The notes beneath the pieces were generated by a model. It was not told the DNA's origin and ran no database searches. It was given only the letters and a program-made list of their open reading frames with translations. From assembly GCA_963827585.1 (NCBI GenBank), contig CAWHCK010000037.1, positions 1-64,000 of the forward strand: DNA of 64,000 bases, in the 5' to 3' direction. Source of the DNA: VAZQ01 sp963827585. GTDB lineage: Bacteria; Pseudomonadota; Alphaproteobacteria; Rhizobiales; Xanthobacteraceae. Positions 24,883-33,694 of the stretch are shown piece after piece. Made by a program: the position numbers and the translations under genes. Position 1 is the stretch's first letter. Each line of letters starts with the position of its first letter.

Positions 24883-27800
24883 ATGGAATGCTTAAGCTGT
24901 CAGGCGGATAATCTGCATGGTGGGCGCTTCTGCACGCAATGCGGCGCCCCGCTCCCCGTCAAGTGCACGCGCTGCGGGGTGGTGAATTCTCTCGACAGCA
25001 GATTTTGCGGCGGCTGCGGCGCGAGCCTGGCGCAAGAGACACAACCCTCCTACGGTCTCCCGGCGGCCATGCCGGTGCCGTCTTCGGTGAGCGAGGCGCC
25101 CACCAGCTTCATTGCCGGCGGCGAGCGGCGACATCTCACGGTCCTGTTCTGCGACATCGTGGGGTCGACGTCGCTCGCCAAGTTGCTCGATCCCGAAGAT
25201 CTCAACGAGATCACGCGCCGCTATTACGATTGTTGCACTGACGCGATTCGTCAGTTTGACGGCCTCGTCGCGAATTACATCGGCGACGGCGTCATGGCGC
25301 TTTTTGGATATCCGCGTGCCCATGAGGACGATGCCGAGCGCGCCATCCGCGCCGCCTTGACCATCATTCGCACGGTCCAGACCGGGAACGGGAACGGCGA
25401 GAGCACGACCCAGGTCAGGGTCCGCGTCGGCATCGCGACCGGACTTGTGGTGGTGGGCGAAGACGGCACTCAACCGTTGACGAAGGAAAAGACGGTAGTC
25501 GGCGAAGCACCCAATCTTGCCGCCCATCTGCAATCCGAGGCGCAGCCGAACCGCGTTCTCATTTCTGACACAACGCGGCGGCTCGTCGGCGACGTCTTCG
25601 AGCTCGAAGAATTGAAGCTCAGCCATCTGAAGGCGGCCAAGGAGCCGGTGACGGTTTGGCAAGTCGTTGGAGAGCGGGAGGCAACGAGCCGTTTCGCCGC
25701 CCACGCCGTAACCCTGACCGAGTTCGTCGGCCGGGATCAGGAAGTGGCCCTGCTGACCGACCGTTGGCGGCAGGCAATGCAGGGTGAAGGACAGGTCGTT
25801 GTACTTTCGGGCGAGGCAGGGATCGGCAAGTCGCGCATCGTCGAGACCGTCCGCGAGCTCATCGCCGACGGATCGCACACGGTGATGCGCTATCAGTGCT
25901 CGCCCTACCATTTCGACAGCGCGTTCCATCCGATCATCGGCCAACTCGAGCGGGCGGCGCATTTCGCTGCCGACGATTCGCCCCGCGTGAAACTTGCCAA
26001 GCTGGAGGCCATGCTCAAGCGTGCCGCCGCTGCGCCCGAGGAGGCCGTTGCGCTGATCGCAGCGCTGCTCTCGATCCCCACGGGCGGCCGCTACACGCCG
26101 CCGGATCCCGATCCGCAGCGCCGGAAAGAGCGCACGCTGAACGCCCTCGTCGATCAACTGGCAAGTCTGGCAGGCAGGGGGCCCGTCCTCATAACGGTCG
26201 AGGATGTGCACTGGGCCGACCCGACGACGCTTGATCTCTTCGGCCGCACCATCCTGCGGATTCCGGAGATGCGCGTGCTCCTGATCATGACCTGCCGGCC
26301 GGAATTCAGAGCCCGCTGGATGGGCTACCCCCAGGTGACGGCGCTCATGCTCAACCGGCTCGGGCGCCGCCACTGCGAGGCCATGGTCGAGTTGATCGCC
26401 GACAAGGCGATCCCGCAAGAGGTCATGGAGCAGATCATCGCCAAGACCGACGGCGTGCCGCTCTTCGTCGAGGAACTTACCAAGACCGTTCTCGAATCGG
26501 GAATGCTGCAGGAGAAGGACGGTGCCTGGCTGCTCACCGAGCCGCTTCCGACGCTGGCCATTCCGGCCACGCTGCAGGATTCGCTCATGGCGCGGCTCGA
26601 TCGCCTGTCGTCGGTGAAGGAGGTGGCGCAGATCGGCGCTACGATCGGGCGCGAGTTCTCCTATGCCCTGCTGGCCGCGGTATCCTCCATCGGCGACACG
26701 GAGCTCAAGGATGCCCTCGCCAAGCTGGCCGGTGCCGAGCTCATCTTTCCAAGCGGCGCGCCGCCCGCCGCGAGCTACATTTTCAAGCACGCGCTGGTGC
26801 GGGACGCCGCCTACGAGACGCTCCTGAGGAGCAAACGGCATCAGCTTCACGGGCGGATAGCCAAGACTCTGGAAACCCGTTTCCCGGAGACGGCGGAGAC
26901 CCAACCCGAAATCGTGGCGCACCATTATACGCACGCAAATCTACCCGAAACGGCCGTGCTGTGGTGGCGCAAGGCAGGCGACCTTGCGATCAGGCGTTCG
27001 GCCGACCGCGAAGCCGCAGGCCATTTCGGCCGCGCCATCGAGCTCCTCCGGCTCGTGCCGAGGAGCCCCAATCGCGATGCGACCGAGCTCGCGGTGCGAA
27101 TCCAATTGAGCGGCCCCCTGATCGCAACGGGCGGCTACGTAACACCGGAGTTGAGTGAAAACTATGCGCGGGCCTGGGAGCTCTGCACCGAGCTCGGCGA
27201 GGACAAGCACGCATTTCCCGTGATGTATGGCCAGTGGGTGATCCCGTATGTCCGCGGGGACATGGCCGCCGCGCTCAGGAACGCCGAGACGTTCCTTCGC
27301 CGAGCCGAGCAGCAAGAGGATGTCGGGCTGCTGATGATGGGGAACCGGATCTTCGGCTCATCGCTGGTATGGCGCGGAGACACGGTGCAGGGATGCGAAC
27401 ACCTCCAGCGCGCCCTATCCTTGTATCGCCCCGAGCACGACCAGCTTGCTTATGTGTTCAGCCAGCATCCACGCACCGCGGCGTTGGCGCACCAGTGTCT
27501 CGGCCTTCAACACCTTGGACACCTCGATCAAGCCATGGCCGCGGGCTGGGAGGCGATCACGCAGGCGAAGCGCATCGAGCATTTCAATTCGATCGCGTAC
27601 GCGCTGTGCTTCGTGAGCCTCCTGATCATGCTGCGCCTCGACGTGACGACGCTCAAGCGCACGGCCGAAGAGCTGCTCAAGCTGGCCGAGCAGAACAACG
27701 CCACCTATTGGGCGCTCTGGGCGAGGCCGATGCTGGGGTGGATCAAGGCCCAGGAGGGCGATATCGACGCCGGCATTCAACAGATGCACCAGAGCACGGC

Positions 27801-28233
27801 GGTATTGCAGGAGCAGGGGGCCAATCTTTGGGTGCCGCAGAACCTGCTGCTCGAGGCCGAGATCATGGGCCGCGCAGGCCAATACCAGAACGCGCATCGG
27901 CTCCTCGACGAAGCCCAGGCGCTGATCGAACCGCTCGACCAGCGCTTCTACGAGGCGGAGCTTCACCGCGTCCGCGGCATGGTCATGCTCTCCGAAGGCG
28001 GTGACGATGACGCCGTAGCCGGTCATTTCGATCGCGCGATCGACGTCGCGCGCCGGCAGCAGTCGCGGTTTCTCGAGTTGCGCGCGACCGTCAGCAAGGC
28101 ACGGCTCTGGCTCGAGCGCGGGCAGCGCGCGCCGGCGCATGATCTGCTGGCGCCGGTCTATGGCTCCTTCACGGAGGGGCTGGAGACCGCAGACCTCGCT
28201 GAAGCCCGCACGCTCTTGAATGAGCTGGCGTGA
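24883..28233 (+). CDS. Zinc-ribbon / class III cyclase / AAA ATPase / TPR signalling protein
   Basis: A 1,116-residue multidomain protein starting MECLSCQADN. Residues 3-46 hold two CxxC...CxxC zinc ribbons. Residues 82-265 are a class III adenylate/guanylate cyclase domain with metal aspartates D91 (LFCDIVGST) and D135 (NYIGDGVMALFG). The usual transition-state pair N..xxxR reads NLAAHLQ, with His215 where Arg is expected. Residues 280-540 form an AAA-type ATPase (FVGRDQEV; Walker A GEAGIGKSR at 310-318; Walker B VLITVEDVHWAD). The C-terminal half is helical repeats of TPR type. This architecture is common in Bradyrhizobium-like genomes; the trigger and output are unknown. It stands alone. 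Confidence 0.9.
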   Translation: MECLSCQADNLHGGRFCTQCGAPLPVKCTRCGVVNSLDSRFCGGCGASLAQETQPSYGLPAAMPVPSSVSEAPTSFIAGGERRHLTVLFCDIVGSTSLAKLLDPEDLNEITRRYYDCCTDAIRQFDGLVANYIGDGVMALFGYPRAHEDDAERAIRAALTIIRTVQTGNGNGESTTQVRVRVGIATGLVVVGEDGTQPLTKEKTVVGEAPNLAAHLQSEAQPNRVLISDTTRRLVGDVFELEELKLSHLKAAKEPVTVWQVVGEREATSRFAAHAVTLTEFVGRDQEVALLTDRWRQAMQGEGQVVVLSGEAGIGKSRIVETVRELIADGSHTVMRYQCSPYHFDSAFHPIIGQLERAAHFAADDSPRVKLAKLEAMLKRAAAAPEEAVALIAALLSIPTGGRYTPPDPDPQRRKERTLNALVDQLASLAGRGPVLITVEDVHWADPTTLDLFGRTILRIPEMRVLLIMTCRPEFRARWMGYPQVTALMLNRLGRRHCEAMVELIADKAIPQEVMEQIIAKTDGVPLFVEELTKTVLESGMLQEKDGAWLLTEPLPTLAIPATLQDSLMARLDRLSSVKEVAQIGATIGREFSYALLAAVSSIGDTELKDALAKLAGAELIFPSGAPPAASYIFKHALVRDAAYETLLRSKRHQLHGRIAKTLETRFPETAETQPEIVAHHYTHANLPETAVLWWRKAGDLAIRRSADREAAGHFGRAIELLRLVPRSPNRDATELAVRIQLSGPLIATGGYVTPELSENYARAWELCTELGEDKHAFPVMYGQWVIPYVRGDMAAALRNAETFLRRAEQQEDVGLLMMGNRIFGSSLVWRGDTVQGCEHLQRALSLYRPEHDQLAYVFSQHPRTAALAHQCLGLQHLGHLDQAMAAGWEAITQAKRIEHFNSIAYALCFVSLLIMLRLDVTTLKRTAEELLKLAEQNNATYWALWARPMLGWIKAQEGDIDAGIQQMHQSTAVLQEQGANLWVPQNLLLEAEIMGRAGQYQNAHRLLDEAQALIEPLDQRFYEAELHRVRGMVMLSEGGDDDAVAGHFDRAIDVARRQQSRFLELRATVSKARLWLERGQRAPAHDLLAPVYGSFTEGLETADLAEARTLLNELA

Positions 28234-28440
28234 CGTCCATCGCTTGCGCCGTCATGCCCGGGCTTGACAACGCGGGTCGACGCCGATTGCGGCGGCGAAT
28301 GATCATAGCCCGCGGCTATCGCGACGCGTCGTCCTCGCGCGTAAGCGCCTGCCAGGTGACATGCTTCTGTGATGTTGCTATTCTAGGTTGTCTTGCGAAA
28401 AGCGAGACATCGAGCGAGAGCGATTGGGCGGGGGGGCACT

Positions 28441-30231
28441 GTGTCTGACGTTGCAATCCAGAACGTATTTTTCAAACCCCCGCTCGCCATCGCCCGTGTT
28501 GGCGGAAGCACGACGCCGCTCGATGCCTTTGTTTGGGACAGCGACAAGTCGATCCATGGCGGCAATCGCACCGTGATCCGACCTGCGGTGACGCTCAAGG
28601 TCTTGGCCGACGGCTCGTTGCGACCCTATCTGCCGAACGTGATCCAATTTCGCGATGGCGATGTGCTGCGGCCGGTGGCGCCGTTTTTCGAGCTTTGGGC
28701 GACACTCAAGCTTCCGGACGGCGGATTTGAGGAAAGGCCGCTGAATCTGGCACTTCTCGAGGACGCGGGCGTCTGGTTGGACAGCGTCGAATACACCGTG
28801 ACCGTCGGCAACCGGAAGGCTCATCAGCGCACCCGATCGGCGGCTTGCGCCTACATTGCGCGCATCAACGCGATGGGTCACGACCACGACAAGAAGCCGC
28901 TCGACGCTTTCAGCCCGCACGAGCCCGGCACGGAACCGCTCGTATTCCGCGCTCGACCAATTCCCCTTGGCCACTTCCAGGTGATCAAGCCAATTCCACG
29001 GGAGGCGATGGGGGTCGACCTTTCCGTCCTGCGCGTGCGGTTTACGCCGGCACATGGTGAGGTCTATGGGCCGCCCACCGCGGTCGCCGGACCGGCCTCG
29101 CCGCTTCCTCCGGGCGAGGCGCTGCAGCCTGTGACGCTCGGCGGCCGGCTGCACGACATCGTACCGGAGCGCAATCGAATCCTGAATCCGAATACGCCGT
29201 GGTCCGAATATGCCATGGACAGCCTCGGACAGGAGGACCCGCAACCCTCCGACAGCTATGACGGCGCCAACGTCGGCGAGAATCGCTCCTGGGGTGTCGT
29301 CGACGACACTTGCGACGGCATCATCGAAGTGCAGGTGGCGATCAACGGAGTGCGCCACGCCGCCACGGCGCGTATCCTCTCGAGCTGTCCCGATTTCGCG
29401 CCGGATCGCCGGCCGTTCAACTCGCTCGCTGACGATCTCGCCGATCGCGACAAAGGCCGCGACGATCTCGACGAGAGGGACATCGGGGAAGTACAGGCGG
29501 AGATCGCTGACCTGTTCGAGCGGGTATTCGAGACCGCCTCCTTGATGAACCTCGATGCGCTGCGGGATCGCGCCATCAAGGAGAACTTGGGCGAGGCGTC
29601 CCCGGGCGATTTTCCGGATCCCCCTCACATCGACGAAAAATCGATGACCGCGGGCGACCAGCCCTATGCGGACCTCACGGCACAGCTATTTCCCCACCCC
29701 GCGCCCCCGCCGGCTCCTTCCGGTCCTTTGCCGACCAGGCTTCCGTACGCGGACGTGGCGCACTTTCGCCACGGACCACTCTGTGACGAGGACACGCTCA
29801 TCGATTTTCTGCGTGCATATGCCGAGCGCGTCAAAGAGATGATCCGGCCGCCCTTCGGTCGCTTCGGAGACCTGCCCGAACACCCCGGAAGGACGCGGAA
29901 TTCCGGGCGTCCGTTCCGGGATCCGCGCGTCCCTCGGGATGGCTACCACGATATGCGCATGCCGCCCTATATGCGCGATTCCGACCAGAATTCGCTCTCC
30001 ATAACCTATCGGCAATACCACGCCCTCATGGATCTTATCGACCGGATCGCGGCCGGCGCGCCGAAGGCCGCCCCGCGAGTGGCAGCCACGGCCGAGGCGG
30101 CGGTGCAGGTGACGTCGGAGGCCGCACGCACGATCGCAATTGCGGCAAGCTCCCGCCTCGGACGCGCAAGTCCGATCACGCGCCGCATCGAAGAGTTCGC
30201 CAAACGGCGGCGGGAGACACCCGACGCTTAG
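28441..30231 (+). CDS. LodA N-terminal-like protein, first gene of a putative cofactor-modification operon
   Basis: A 596-residue protein from a GTG start preceded by GGGGGGG. Near the N terminus, PPLAIARVGGSTTPLDAFVW and, after ~45 residues, FRDGDVLRPVAPFFELWA resemble the opening of LodA-type CTQ oxidases (their 'IGIARVGNSP' and 'GKI...ARFRIF' segments). The middle (ARILSSCPDFAPDRRPFNSL) and the proline-rich part around 420-450 match nothing I recognise; the C-terminal 80 residues are helical and alanine-rich. No signal peptide. It ends nine bases before the LodA-C/ferritin-like gene, and both are followed by two maturation-type enzymes. I infer that it forms a complex with the second protein. 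Family resemblance is weak and needs profile searches. Confidence 0.55.
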   Translation: MSDVAIQNVFFKPPLAIARVGGSTTPLDAFVWDSDKSIHGGNRTVIRPAVTLKVLADGSLRPYLPNVIQFRDGDVLRPVAPFFELWATLKLPDGGFEERPLNLALLEDAGVWLDSVEYTVTVGNRKAHQRTRSAACAYIARINAMGHDHDKKPLDAFSPHEPGTEPLVFRARPIPLGHFQVIKPIPREAMGVDLSVLRVRFTPAHGEVYGPPTAVAGPASPLPPGEALQPVTLGGRLHDIVPERNRILNPNTPWSEYAMDSLGQEDPQPSDSYDGANVGENRSWGVVDDTCDGIIEVQVAINGVRHAATARILSSCPDFAPDRRPFNSLADDLADRDKGRDDLDERDIGEVQAEIADLFERVFETASLMNLDALRDRAIKENLGEASPGDFPDPPHIDEKSMTAGDQPYADLTAQLFPHPAPPPAPSGPLPTRLPYADVAHFRHGPLCDEDTLIDFLRAYAERVKEMIRPPFGRFGDLPEHPGRTRNSGRPFRDPRVPRDGYHDMRMPPYMRDSDQNSLSITYRQYHALMDLIDRIAAGAPKAAPRVAATAEAAVQVTSEAARTIAIAASSRLGRASPITRRIEEFAKRRRETPDA

Positions 30232-30240
30232 GGGGCACCG

Positions 30241-32283
30241 ATGGCAAAGAAATCGAAGCCGGCACGCAAGCAAAAACCGAAAGCGGCGCCGGGCCAGACA
30301 CCAAAGCCGGCGGCGACGACTCGAGAACCGGACGAGAAGCCCGGGCACAAGATATTTCCGCGCAACCTCACTGCGCGGGCCGACTATCTCGTTCCAGGCA
30401 ACCCAATCGTCACTCGCCCCGAAGACGCGGTTGCCAATTGCTTTCCCGGTCTCGAGCTCGACGTGCGCAATTTGGACCGGCGCTTCTTTCCGGGTCTCGT
30501 CTTCAACTTCGTTACGCCCGGTGGTGCAGAAGTCAAAGGCATGCACTACGGCGCCAAGCTCGCCTACGTGGACGTGCCGCTGGACCCCGATCTCGGCCTC
30601 GATCCCGACACGGCTGCGCGTCTCTTCAGCACGCTCGGAATCGAGAGGGACGAAATCAAGGAGCTCTTCGACAACATCAGCGACGAGGAGGACACGCTTT
30701 CGGAGGGGGCGTGGTATCTCGACTGGATCAAGCAGGGCAAGCGGCGGCTGTCGACGAAGTCGCTCGATGGCCACCAAGTCTGGCGCCTGTTGCGCGGGCT
30801 GGAGCCCGGGCGCGTCGAGATCGCCTTGCGGCAACGGGAGGGCGAGCACCGCGGGGCCGAGGTGAGGTTGAAGGGCTGGCGGCGTCTTTACACCGATCCG
30901 ACCACGGGTGTGATCAGCGGCGCCTACGAGCCAGGCGAGTTGATGCAAGGCCTGTGCTCGCCCTGGCAGCACGATTTCCGCGACTGTGCGTGCCACTACT
31001 GGCCGGCCAATCACCCCGACGTCGTGCTGGGCGAGATTTACCCCGGAGAGCCGACGCTGCCTGGGGGCAGCTCGGTCGAGTCCTCGCGCAATGTCCGATT
31101 GGATTGGCTGCGGGAAGACCGTTCGATCGGACTGGCATCGGCGGCACTCAACACCATTTCCCTGAATCGGCCGTATCAAATCGATCATTTCCGAATCAAC
31201 AGCAATTGGCAGGATCTCAGCATCATCGTGGAAGGGCGGGAGATCGGCGCCCTCTACGTGCCGACGGCAATGGAGAATGCCAACCCCTATGGCTCGGTCG
31301 CCGAGCTCGTCAATGAACTACAGGTCTGGCTCGCTCCGCTCGAATTGACGCTCATATGCGAATATCTCTATGCGCGCTCTTCGGTGCTCACGTTCGAGGA
31401 GGTACAGGAAAGCGGCGGCGATCCCGCGCTCGCCAATGCCGTGGACTTCGTCAGGTACAGTCTGCTGCTGATCGCCACGAGCGAAATGCATCATTTGCGC
31501 TGGGCCAACGAGCTGCTTTGGAAGGTGTGCAATAGCGAGCATCTACCTTTCAAGCCGGTGCTCGAGATCTGCGACCTGGTTCCGAAGAGCCCGCTCCCAC
31601 CCGGGCCGGTCGAGCTCACCATGAACACGGTCGGGGACTTCGTGCGGACGGAACAGAAGCTCGAATTCCACCCGCGACAGCTCAAAACTCCCACCAAGCA
31701 GGCGCTCGCCGAATTTCAACGCAACAATCCCGGTGCAGACCCCGGGTTTCGAGAGCGAGCGCTTCGCCCGCTCGCCAAGACCGCGGTCGACGACTTCATC
31801 GCGTTGGAGCATCCGAGCAGCTTCATCGATGGTGCTTACGCACGGGTCATTGCCACGTTGCGCCGGCCCGAATTTCCGGACCAACTCTCCGATCTCGCGA
31901 TGCGAATCGCGAGCGATGGCATGGAACACGAGAGCCATTTCATCGATATCAAAGCCGCGCTCGCGCCGTTCGAGGAAGCCGAATATCTGCGGCCGAACAT
32001 GCAGATCGGAACCCAGACTCAAGCGCGCGGGGCGCTGGCACAGTTCGACAAGATCATCGACAGCCTGACGAGGGCTTACCACAAGGCGGGCCACGACGAG
32101 CTGGAAACGAGCAACCCCGACATCTCGGCCGCGCGCGCTGCCATGAACGAGTTGCTTCGCCTCGGCGAAAATCTCGCAAAGTTCGGGACAGAAGCGGGAA
32201 CGCAAGCTACCAAGAGCATCGGCATTCCCTACTTTTCTCGCTGGGATTCATCCTCCGCGTCCACTGGAAGCTCGAAGCCGTGA
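30241..32283 (+). CDS. LodA-C-like Cys/Trp segment fused to a ferritin-like domain
   Basis: A 680-residue protein starting with a lysine/proline-rich tail of 35 residues. Around 67-90 it has NCFPGLELDVRNLDRRFFPG. At 236-262 it has QGLCSPWQHDFRDCACHYWP and ANHPD, very like the quinone-cofactor region of LodA/GoxA oxidases (PW-x-D, then W-P-A-x-x-P-D); candidate cross-link residues are Cys239, Cys249 or Cys251 with Trp254 or Trp242. Residues 364-430 and 525-575 form a ferritin-like four-helix bundle with metal-type residues in LELTLICEYLYA, ATSEMHHLRW and GMEHESHFID. So a potential protein-derived quinone and a diiron site share one chain. Its stop overlaps the radical SAM start (GTGA). It is the likely substrate of the two enzymes encoded next. 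Confidence 0.6.
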   Translation: MAKKSKPARKQKPKAAPGQTPKPAATTREPDEKPGHKIFPRNLTARADYLVPGNPIVTRPEDAVANCFPGLELDVRNLDRRFFPGLVFNFVTPGGAEVKGMHYGAKLAYVDVPLDPDLGLDPDTAARLFSTLGIERDEIKELFDNISDEEDTLSEGAWYLDWIKQGKRRLSTKSLDGHQVWRLLRGLEPGRVEIALRQREGEHRGAEVRLKGWRRLYTDPTTGVISGAYEPGELMQGLCSPWQHDFRDCACHYWPANHPDVVLGEIYPGEPTLPGGSSVESSRNVRLDWLREDRSIGLASAALNTISLNRPYQIDHFRINSNWQDLSIIVEGREIGALYVPTAMENANPYGSVAELVNELQVWLAPLELTLICEYLYARSSVLTFEEVQESGGDPALANAVDFVRYSLLLIATSEMHHLRWANELLWKVCNSEHLPFKPVLEICDLVPKSPLPPGPVELTMNTVGDFVRTEQKLEFHPRQLKTPTKQALAEFQRNNPGADPGFRERALRPLAKTAVDDFIALEHPSSFIDGAYARVIATLRRPEFPDQLSDLAMRIASDGMEHESHFIDIKAALAPFEEAEYLRPNMQIGTQTQARGALAQFDKIIDSLTRAYHKAGHDELETSNPDISAARAAMNELLRLGENLAKFGTEAGTQATKSIGIPYFSRWDSSSASTGSSKP

Positions 32284-33681
32284 CGAACGTTCTCGACGCT
32301 GCGGGCGCGGCTCGGCCGGCTCCCGATCAGCGGCTGCATGCCGCGGATATTCACCTGTTCGACACGGAGGATGGTCCGCATCTGCTGCTCGTCGACGGGT
32401 CCAGGCTCTTCAAGATCGACGAAGACTTGAGCAGCCGGCTCACGGCCGCGGTGGCCGGCGGCCGGGAAGCGGTTGGCGCCGTCGCTTGCCGAGCACGGTC
32501 TCGGCCGCACGCGGTTCATCGGCGACGAACCACTCGCGGATCCGCCGATACGGGCGCTGTCCCTCGCCGTGGCGGAACGCTGCAATCTCGGTTGCACCTA
32601 TTGCTACGCCGAAGGCGGCAGCTTCGGCGGCCCGGCGCGCGACATGCCGTGGGAGGTGGCCGAAGCTTCGGTGCGGCGGCTGTTTGCCGAAGCCGCGCCG
32701 GGCGAGCGGGTCACGCTCGCCTTCCTCGGCGGCGAGCCGTTGGTCAATCGCGCCTTGATCCGCCGCGCGACGGAGCTCGCGGCCGCGATCAGCGGCGAGC
32801 GAAAGATCCCGATCGGGTTCTCGATCACGACCAACGGCACGCTCTTGACCGCCGAGGACGCCGATTTTTTCGAGCGTTACGGCTTCGCGGTCACGGTGAG
32901 CCTCGACGGCGTCGGCGCCGTTCACGACCGGTTGCGCCCCACCAAGGGCGGCCGCGGTAGCTATGAGCGAGTGATCGCCAATGTGCGGCCGCTGCTGGCA
33001 CGCCAACGCCGCATGCAGGTATCGGCGCGCGTCACGGTGACGCCCGCCAATCTCGGCCTGCGTGCGACGCTCGATCATTTCTTCGCTCTGGGTTTCCACT
33101 CCGTGGGGTTTTCGCCCATGCTGAGCGCGCCGACGCGGCGCGGTGAGATGCAGGCTCCCGATCTCGACATTCTGCTCGATGAAATGATCGCTTGCGGACG
33201 CGAGTTCGAGCGCAGGGTTGCGGTCGGACAAGCCTATCCCTTCTCCAATATGATGACGGCGCTGCAGGAGATTCACCGCGGCACCCACCGCCCCTACCCG
33301 TGCGGCGCCGGAGCAGGCTATTTCGGCGTGTCAGCCTCGGGCGGCCTGTTCGCATGTCATCGCTTCGTCGAGGACGACAAGGGCGCCATGGGCCATATCA
33401 GCCAAGGCGTCGACCGGGATCGCCAACGACGCTGGCTGGCCGATCGCATGGTCGACCGGCAGGAACCCTGCCGCAGTTGCTGGGCCCGCTATCTCTGCGG
33501 CGGCGGGTGCCATTACGAGGTGATTCATCGCGGCCGACCCGCATGCGACTATATCCGCGGCTGGCTCGATTATGCCTTGGGCGCCTACGTCCGGCTTTCC
33601 GCGCGGCGACCCGACCTGTTCTCGCGTGCCGCGCGCAGCGCCGCCGATCACTCGGCCGGCCCGGCGGCGAGTGCCCGATGA
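32280..33681 (+). pseudogene. Radical SAM/SPASM protein maturase, one-base frameshift near the N terminus
   Basis: Translation starts at a GTG overlapping the previous stop: MTNVLDAAGAARPAPDQRLH, HLFDTEDGPHLLLVDGSRLF. An extra G near 32474 shifts the frame; the remainder SLAEHGLGRTRFIGDEPLAD, then the radical SAM cluster motif CNLGCTYC (CxxxCxxC), LGGEPL and TTNGTLLT is intact. The C-terminal SPASM region has PYPCGAGAGYFGVSASGG, FACHRF, PCRSCWARYLCGGGCHYE and ACDYIRGW, enough cysteines for two extra [4Fe-4S] clusters. Repaired length is about 466 residues. Relatives modify peptides or proteins (for example QhpD forms thioether links in quinohemoprotein amine dehydrogenase). Position suggests the substrate is the preceding gene product. 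If the shift is real, the system is inactive. Confidence 0.8.
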
Positions 33682-33694
33682 GCCGCGTGGCGTC

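Noticed and set aside
24892..26934. 680-codon minus-strand frame opposite the cyclase/AAA gene
   Set aside because: Composition is that of an antisense shadow; no recognisable family, while the plus strand encodes ordered known domains.
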